DNA of 10,145 nucleotides from AC-32 sp035455605. GTDB lineage: Bacteria; Actinomycetota; Thermoleophilia; Gaiellales; Gaiellaceae. Below are positions 6,626 through 10,145 of this stretch, one piece after another. The stretch covers positions 1 through 10,145 of the forward strand of contig DATIER010000246.1 in the NCBI GenBank assembly GCA_035455605.1. The letters run 5' to 3'. The notes beneath the pieces were generated by a model. It saw only the letters and a list, made by a program, of their open reading frames with translations, was not told the DNA's origin and made no database searches. Position numbers and translations under genes: made by a program. Numbering within the stretch: the stretch's first letter is position 1; each line of letters opens with the position of its first letter.

Positions 6626-6668
6626 ACTGTCGCTCGCTCGCCTCAGGGAGCGCTCAGCACCCGCTGAG
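6626..6668 (-). promoter_or_regulatory. Three-part CTSAG operator and promoter upstream of YceI
   Basis: Plus-strand pentamers CTCAG (6642-6646), CTCAG (6653-6657) and CTGAG (6664-6668) recur at exactly 11-bp steps, one helical turn. The nearest begins 59 bp from the YceI start base. Reading the minus strand, GACAGT (6631 to 6626) follows 10 bp after the last pentamer and may be the -10 element. The same layout occurs at 9118-9160 before another operon. Eleven-bp half-site spacing is typical of OmpR/PhoB-family response regulators. The distal part overlaps the end of the upstream reductase gene, and its centre can also form a perfect 8-bp hairpin (CGCTCAGC, GGGT loop), so a terminator role is an alternative. 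Confidence 0.55.
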
Positions 6669-7214
6669 CGAGCGCTCGTCAGCGCTTCGGTCGTCGGCGA
6701 CGCTCGCACGCACCGCGAGCTCCGCGACGACGGCTTGAAGAGCCCCGACGATCCGCCCGTCGCTGAGCTCGCCGCTCGTGTCGAGGTCGCGCGGAGCGAT
6801 CGGCACACAGTGGCGTGTTACCGCGGCGTTGTGGGCCTTCAGCACGTGCTCGAGCGACTCGCGGACGTGCGCGCCACGGCCCGGCGGCGCGACGTGCAGC
6901 AGCGCGACCGGCTTGCGGTAGAGGGACCCGCTCCCGACGAGCCAGTCGAGCGAGTTCTTGAGCGCGCCCGGGATTCCGAAGGTGTATTCGGGGACGGCGA
7001 GCACCACTCCTTCCGCGGCTTCCAGCGAACGCCGGAAGCGAGCGACAGTTGCCGGTGGAGCTGATTCGAGGTCCGGGTTGAAGTGCGGCAGCCGCCGGGG
7101 CGAGTCGTCGACCTCGACGAGCAGGCCGTCCCGTGCCGCCGCCGAGGCGGCGGCACGGAGGGCTGCCGCGTTGATCGAGTGGCGCCGGAGGCTGCCCGGA
7201 ATCGCCAGGATCAC
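6654..7214 (-). CDS. NAD(P)H-dependent FMN reductase family protein (second paralogue)
   Basis: This 186-residue flavodoxin-fold protein carries GSLRRHSIN (7-15) and PEYTFGIPGALKNSLDW (75-91), the same two FMN-site motifs as the protein at 5482-6033. The start is a GTG whose last two bases overlap the TGA of the preceding gene (GTGA, 4 bp), giving tight translational coupling; the frame runs further upstream, but that part is a shadow of the preceding gene. The C-terminal ~20 residues are polar and rich in Asp/Ser/Arg, and the stop lies inside the operator-like repeat of the next operon. It likely reduces FMN, quinones or a similar acceptor in the cytoplasm. Its link to two exported proteins suggests an envelope redox role (inference). 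Confidence 0.88.
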   Translation of the reverse strand: MILAIPGSLRRHSINAAALRAAASAAARDGLLVEVDDSPRRLPHFNPDLESAPPATVARFRRSLEAAEGVVLAVPEYTFGIPGALKNSLDWLVGSGSLYRKPVALLHVAPPGRGAHVRESLEHVLKAHNAAVTRHCVPIAPRDLDTSGELSDGRIVGALQAVVAELAVRASVADDRSADERSLSGC

Positions 7215-7675
7215 CTGGCCGGCTCGATCTTCTTGCCCGTAGGGGAGACGACGTCCCAGCCGGCGCCGAAGTCCTGCGAGCCCTCCCCCGTGGTCTGGCC
7301 CGCCTTCGTGTCGAGCACGTAGCTGTAGAGCGGATGACCTGCGTAGGTGACCTGCTTCGCGCCGTTCGAGCGGCGGATGACGCCGAGCAGCGACTGCTTG
7401 GCGCCGCGTCCGGCGACCGGCTTCGTCTTCGTCAGGAGTGGCGGCCAGTAGGTCGCGCAGGCGCGCGAGCACGCGCTGTGTCCGCGACGGTCCTTCTCGA
7501 ACAGGTACAGCGAGTGCCTGCGCCCGTCGACCAAGATCCGCCCGAGCGACGAGCTGCCTACCCTGACGGTGGCGGTGCGCGTGCTCGAGTGTGTCGCCGG
7601 CATCGCGGCGCCGGCGCCGACGGCGAGGGACAAGATTGCGGTGAGAACGACGGTCCTGAGTTGCGAACGCTTCAT
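7211..7675 (-). CDS. COG4315-type secreted repeat protein (PF03640-like)
   Basis: This 154-residue exported protein starts MKRSQLRTVVLTAILSLAVGAGAA, a Sec signal peptide with likely cleavage near AMPA (about residue 27); there is no lipobox Cys. The mature part has two halves of the 'secreted repeat of unknown function': LGRILVDGRRHSLYLFEKD with SACSRACATYWPPLL (about 44-81, Cys69 and Cys73 conserved), and LGVI...QVTYAGHPLYSYVLD...GQTTGEG (about 97-132), ending with GWDVVSPTGKKI. This family is widespread in actinobacteria, often near sigma factors and redox proteins; its function is unknown. The Shine-Dalgarno sequence AGGAGGTGTC is strong. It is the middle gene of an operon: a hairpin separates it from the gene before, and a 4-bp overlap joins it to the FMN reductase gene after. 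Confidence 0.88.
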   Translation of the reverse strand: MKRSQLRTVVLTAILSLAVGAGAAMPATHSSTRTATVRVGSSSLGRILVDGRRHSLYLFEKDRRGHSACSRACATYWPPLLTKTKPVAGRGAKQSLLGVIRRSNGAKQVTYAGHPLYSYVLDTKAGQTTGEGSQDFGAGWDVVSPTGKKIEPAR

Positions 7676-7701
7676 GACACCTCCTGCGTCGATGGCTGGT
7701 C

Positions 7702-7731
7702 GAGACGGCGGGCTCGAGGGCCCGCCGTCTC
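7702..7731 (-). terminator. Perfect 12-bp hairpin inside the operon (attenuator or 3'-end stabiliser)
   Basis: Arms GAGACGGCGGGC (7702-7713) and 7720-7731 are perfect reverse complements with a 6-nt loop. It lies 12 bp after the stop of the 443-residue protein gene and 26 bp before the ATG of the next gene in the same direction. No T-run follows. Partial termination or protection of the first gene's mRNA would make the first protein more abundant than the next two. Confidence 0.6.
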
Positions 7732-7743
7732 TGAAGCCGCTGC

Positions 7744-9075
7744 TTAGCGCGGTGGGAACTGCGAGTTCGGCGCGGGGTCGGCGAGGTTGGCGGTCGGCGC
7801 CTTCGCCGTGAACCCGATCACGGCGCAGTTGATGTCGACGCCGACCGAGCCGTACGGAGCCGGCTGGCCGGTCGCCGGATTGACGCCGGTGAGCAGGTCG
7901 GGCCGCGTTGCGGCCAGGTTGAACACCTGCACCTCGTCGATCTGACGCGTGTTCAGGCCCTGCTTCACGGCCTTGTCGGTCCAGAGGCCGAGCTGGGCGT
8001 CCCAGAGCGGGCTGTACGCCTGCGCGTGCCGCGGGTCCTTCTCCGTCGGGAAGTCGCCGAACACGTTCAAGAGGTCGCCGCCGTTGCGGAGCGCGTCGAT
8101 CAGCGCGGTGTTGCCGGCGCTCGCGTCCTCCGAGGCATGCCCGTCCTTGATCAGGTGGACGAAGCCCTGGGACTCCTTGTTGTCGGCGCCGGTCTGGCCG
8201 TTGATGAACCCGAACAGGCGCTCGCGGGCGGAGCCCAGGAAGTCGTCGCCGCCGTTGTAGGGAGCGTTGTCGAGCGCCGGGACGTAGGTCGAGCGCTCGA
8301 GCACGGATGTCAGCGGCTGCCCGGCGTCGGTCGAGATGTAGACGATCGGCTGGCCTGCGTCGAAGCCCTTCACGAACAGCAGGTCGACCCACGACTCCGC
8401 GAACTGCCCCGGAGCCGAGGGACCCGCGATGTGAACCCCGAGGACGCGGTCGCCGGTGTTCGTGTGGTGGACGACGTCGAACGGGCCGTCGCCGGTGGCG
8501 ACGATCGGTGCGCTGTACACCGTCGGCGAGCCCTCGATCCGGATGAACGGGCTGTATCCCTTGCCCGCGAGCGCTCCCGGCTGGAAGTTCGCCAGCGGGA
8601 AGCCGTTCGGTCCGGGCGTGGCGATCCGGGTCGGGCTGAAGTCGGGGGCGCCCTGGAAGTTGACGACCGCCTGGCCGAACCTGTTCTGGTCCGGCGTCGG
8701 CGAGTCGAGCGTCACCGTCTGCACCGCCTCGGGGTCACCGATGGCGAGGTTGCTCAGCTTCGGCGCGTAGTTGACGCCGAGGTCGTGCGCGATCCCCTGG
8801 TCGCTCGCGTCGAGGAGCACGAACCAGACCGTCTGGCCATTCGCCTTCCCCTTGTAGAGGGGCAGCCGCACGGACTCCCTGTTCAGGTCGACCTGGATCG
8901 CGCTTTCCACCGTGAGGTTCTCGCGCGGCAGCAGGCCCGTCAGCTGTCCGAGACCGGTGGCCGACTTTGGCGCGTTCCTCGAGCCGGCGAGCGCGGTGCC
9001 GCCGACGGCTGCGATCACTGCCACGATCGAGACGATGGCCGCGGCGAGCAGCCACCTTTTCGACGAGCTCTTCAT
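7744..9075 (-). CDS. Secreted protein of unknown function (443 aa)
   Basis: The N-terminus MKSSSKRWLLAAAIVSIV is a Sec signal peptide with a long hydrophobic core and a clear ALA cleavage site at residue 30. The mature chain is a globular, mixed alpha/beta protein with motifs such as VWFVLLDASDQGIAHDLGVNYAPKL (about 83-107), VVHHTNTGDRVLGVHI (about 200-215) and a C-terminal segment ending NSQFPPR. It has a single Cys near the end and no anchor, so it is probably released or periplasm-like. I recall similar chains as uncharacterised 'DUF7482-like' actinobacterial proteins but cannot verify the domain name. The ATG has a strong Shine-Dalgarno sequence (AAAGGAG); the longer open frame up to 9432 overlaps another gene and is non-coding. 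It is the first gene after the operator-like site at 9118-9160. Confidence 0.85.
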   Translation of the reverse strand: MKSSSKRWLLAAAIVSIVAVIAAVGGTALAGSRNAPKSATGLGQLTGLLPRENLTVESAIQVDLNRESVRLPLYKGKANGQTVWFVLLDASDQGIAHDLGVNYAPKLSNLAIGDPEAVQTVTLDSPTPDQNRFGQAVVNFQGAPDFSPTRIATPGPNGFPLANFQPGALAGKGYSPFIRIEGSPTVYSAPIVATGDGPFDVVHHTNTGDRVLGVHIAGPSAPGQFAESWVDLLFVKGFDAGQPIVYISTDAGQPLTSVLERSTYVPALDNAPYNGGDDFLGSARERLFGFINGQTGADNKESQGFVHLIKDGHASEDASAGNTALIDALRNGGDLLNVFGDFPTEKDPRHAQAYSPLWDAQLGLWTDKAVKQGLNTRQIDEVQVFNLAATRPDLLTGVNPATGQPAPYGSVGVDINCAVIGFTAKAPTANLADPAPNSQFPPR

Positions 9076-9117
9076 GTCTCTCCTTTCGATCCGGCAAGGC
9101 CGGGTAGCGAGGCCGCG

Positions 9118-9160
9118 ACGGTACGAAGGGAGGCTCAGCGGAGCCTGAGCGCCGCCTGAG
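9118..9160 (-). promoter_or_regulatory. Three-part CTSAG operator and promoter upstream of the secreted-protein operon
   Basis: Plus-strand pentamers CTCAG (9134-9138), CTGAG (9145-9149) and CTGAG (9156-9160) recur at exactly 11-bp steps. The nearest begins 59 bp from the start base at 9075, the same distance as in the YceI operon. On the minus strand TACCGT (9123 to 9118) fits an actinobacterial TANNNT -10 element and lies 10 bp after the last pentamer, as GACAGT does at 6626-6631. Aligning the 32 bp from 9132 on the plus strand with the minus strand at the YceI site gives 24 identical positions by eye. Confidence 0.55.
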
Positions 9161-9188
9161 CGGAACGGCGCGGGATGCGCGGCCGCGT

Positions 9189-9692
9189 CTAGCGGAGCCC
9201 GAGGCGCTCGACGAGCCAGTCGCTCTGCCGGCGACGCTCGGCGAGGTGTGCGTCGAAGCCCTCCAACCGCTCGGCGATCAGAGCCGCGATGAACCCGAGC
9301 CGCGCCGTCTCGGAATAGGAGATGTCCGGTGTCGGCGCCCAGTCGTCGAGCGCGCCCTCGGCTCTGGAGGCGAGCTCGCGTGCGCGCGTGAAGCACATCT
9401 CCCCGTAGGCAGTCCTCGCGGACGCGTCCCACGCCTCGATGCGCCGGAGCAGCCGGCCGCGTGGTGCGACGAACTTGAGGGGCAACTCGTCGAGCGGGCC
9501 TTCAAGCTCTACCTCGTAGAGAGCGCTCGCCACCCAGTACGGCAGGTCGACCACTCGGCACGCGTGGATGCCGGCCCGACACGGAGCGACATCGGCATCG
9601 ACCCAGGCCCCCGGGCCGCCGTCGGGGAGCGGCCAGTCGAACCGGCTGAAGACCCCCACGCCATCGTCCGTCAGGAACTTGTACGCCCTCAT
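9189..9692 (-). CDS. Uncharacterised conserved-looking protein (167 aa), third gene of a sigma/anti-sigma operon
   Basis: The protein starts MRAYKFLTDDGVGVFSRFDWPL and has the compact motif C-R-A-G-I-H-A-C (38-45), a DLPYW segment (49-53), a basic patch PRGRLLRRIEAWD (78-89), and a helical C-terminal half. There is no signal peptide or membrane segment, so it is probably cytoplasmic. The ATG overlaps the anti-sigma gene's TGA (ATGA, 4 bp), which fixes the start and shows translational coupling. I recall similar 'kAYKFL...CRxGxHAC' proteins in actinobacteria without known function. The paired Cys residues and His could bind metal or sense redox, as suits a sigma/anti-sigma operon, but this is speculation. 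Confidence 0.8.
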   Translation of the reverse strand: MRAYKFLTDDGVGVFSRFDWPLPDGGPGAWVDADVAPCRAGIHACRVVDLPYWVASALYEVELEGPLDELPLKFVAPRGRLLRRIEAWDASARTAYGEMCFTRARELASRAEGALDDWAPTPDISYSETARLGFIAALIAERLEGFDAHLAERRRQSDWLVERLGLR

Positions 9693-9949
9693 TCCCGCCC
9701 CCAGTCTCTGAAGGCGGCGAGCAGCTTGGTCTTCAGGTCCTGCGGGATCGCCTCCTCCGGCAGGGCATGCGCCATCGCGGCCGTTGTCCGGACCTGCTCG
9801 ACGAAGCCGGAGCAACCGTCGCAGAGGTTCAGGTGGAGCTCGAACCGCGTCATCTGTTCCGGGCTCATCGCGCCCTCGAGGTAGTCGGAGGCCAGCTCCA
9901 CTACCTCCTTGCAGGAGTAGCCGTGCTCGACAGGTGTGGGATCAGGCAT
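9689..9949 (-). CDS. Zinc-finger anti-sigma factor (zf-HC2/ZAS type)
   Basis: This 86-residue soluble protein has the ZAS signature His39-x3-Cys43-x2-Cys46 (HLNLCDGC) preceded by Cys13 in the typical helix C-K-E-V-V-E-L-A-S-D-Y-L-E-G. It should bind and hold the adjacent sigma factor; zinc-bound Cys residues in such proteins often release the sigma factor when oxidised. No membrane helix follows, so unlike many family members it acts in the cytoplasm. The start is fixed by an 8-bp overlap with the sigma factor gene (ATGCCTGA), and the stop overlaps the next gene by 4 bp. Confidence 0.9.
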   Translation of the reverse strand: MPDPTPVEHGYSCKEVVELASDYLEGAMSPEQMTRFELHLNLCDGCSGFVEQVRTTAAMAHALPEEAIPQDLKTKLLAAFRDWGRE

Positions 9950-10145
9950 CGAAGTGTCTCTCCAGGCGGGCGCGAACCCGCGCCCGGGCGCGGTGGAGCA
10001 GCACCCGCTGGTTGCCTTCGCTGATCCCCATCGCCTCGCTCACCTCGGCAGCCGCACAGCCGGTCACGTCGCGCAGCGTGATCACCGTTCGCTGCGCCAC
10101 CGGCAGCTCACCGATGGTGCGCTCGACGAGCTCGAGCGTCTCGCG
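9942..10145 (-). CDS. ECF-type RNA polymerase sigma factor, C-terminal part (5' end outside window)
   Basis: The minus-strand frame is open from the window edge to a TGA at 9944-9942; 67 residues are visible. They form sigma-70 region 4: T-I-G-E-L-P-V-A-Q-R-T-V-I-T-L-R-D-V-T-G, then a helix-turn-helix (AAAEVSEAMGISEGNQRVLLHRARARVR) that recognises the -35 element, ending HFDA. The partner anti-sigma gene overlaps its 3' end. Because region 2 is outside the window, the subgroup cannot be assigned. No promoter motif for this sigma factor can be assigned here. Confidence 0.9.
   Translation of the reverse strand, partial: RETLELVERTIGELPVAQRTVITLRDVTGCAAAEVSEAMGISEGNQRVLLHRARARVRARLERHFDA

Noticed and set aside
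7215..7472. Upstream extension of the second FMN reductase frame to 7472
   Set aside because: The conserved first beta strand begins at the GTG at 7214, which overlaps the previous stop; the extension is a shadow.
7676..8392. Upstream extension of the COG4315 gene's frame to 8392
   Set aside because: It would overlap the 443-residue gene on the same strand; the ATG at 7675 has a strong Shine-Dalgarno sequence and signal peptide.
9076..9432. Upstream extension of the 443-residue protein's frame to 9432
   Set aside because: It is Arg-rich, overlaps the 167-residue gene, and the ATG at 9075 has a Shine-Dalgarno sequence followed by a signal peptide.

Overview
This is a high-GC chromosomal window with tightly packed genes, several GTG starts and 1-8 bp gene overlaps. 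The gene families (Asp-box beta-propeller, DrrAB-like ABC exporter, ECF41-type sigma factor, YceI, COG4315 secreted repeat, zinc-finger anti-sigma factor) suggest an actinomycetote, perhaps a soil Thermoleophilia/Solirubrobacterales-like bacterium. That placement is inferred from composition and gene style. There are no rRNA or tRNA genes, no CRISPR array and no intact mobile element.

Layout. (1) Positions 1-2535, plus strand: the 3' part of a large Asp-box (sortilin/sialidase-like) beta-propeller gene ending in a strong hairpin, then a 52-residue one-helix membrane peptide and a 224-residue secreted protein. (2) Positions 2700-4483, minus strand: a two-gene ABC exporter (permease and ATPase). 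It is divergent from (3) positions 4561-5424, plus strand, an ECF41-type sigma factor with a fused SnoaL-like regulatory domain. (4) Positions 5482-6583, minus strand: YceI plus an NAD(P)H-dependent FMN reductase-family protein. (5) Positions 6654-9075, minus strand: a 443-residue secreted protein of unknown function, a COG4315-type secreted-repeat protein, and a second FMN reductase-family protein. (6) Positions 9189-10145, minus strand: a sigma factor C-terminus, a zinc-binding anti-sigma factor and a 167-residue uncharacterised protein, all overlapping.

Two regulatory arrangements stand out. First, the 77-bp gap between the ABC operon and the ECF41 gene holds two promoter-like sites, one per strand, each matching the published ECF41 pattern TGTCACA-N16-CGTC with one mismatch and exact spacing. 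They face each other and overlap around a shared centre, so the sigma factor may control both itself and the exporter, with only one polymerase fitting at a time. Second, the two flavoprotein operons (4 and 5) each carry three CTSAG pentamers at exact 11-bp steps. The nearest pentamer is exactly 59 bp from the start codon in both cases, and a similar hexamer (nAC-nGT) lies at the same offset downstream. This looks like a shared operator for an OmpR/PhoB-type or similar regulator that would tie the two operons into one regulon. Both operons end in a paralogous flavodoxin-fold reductase that is translationally coupled to the gene before it.
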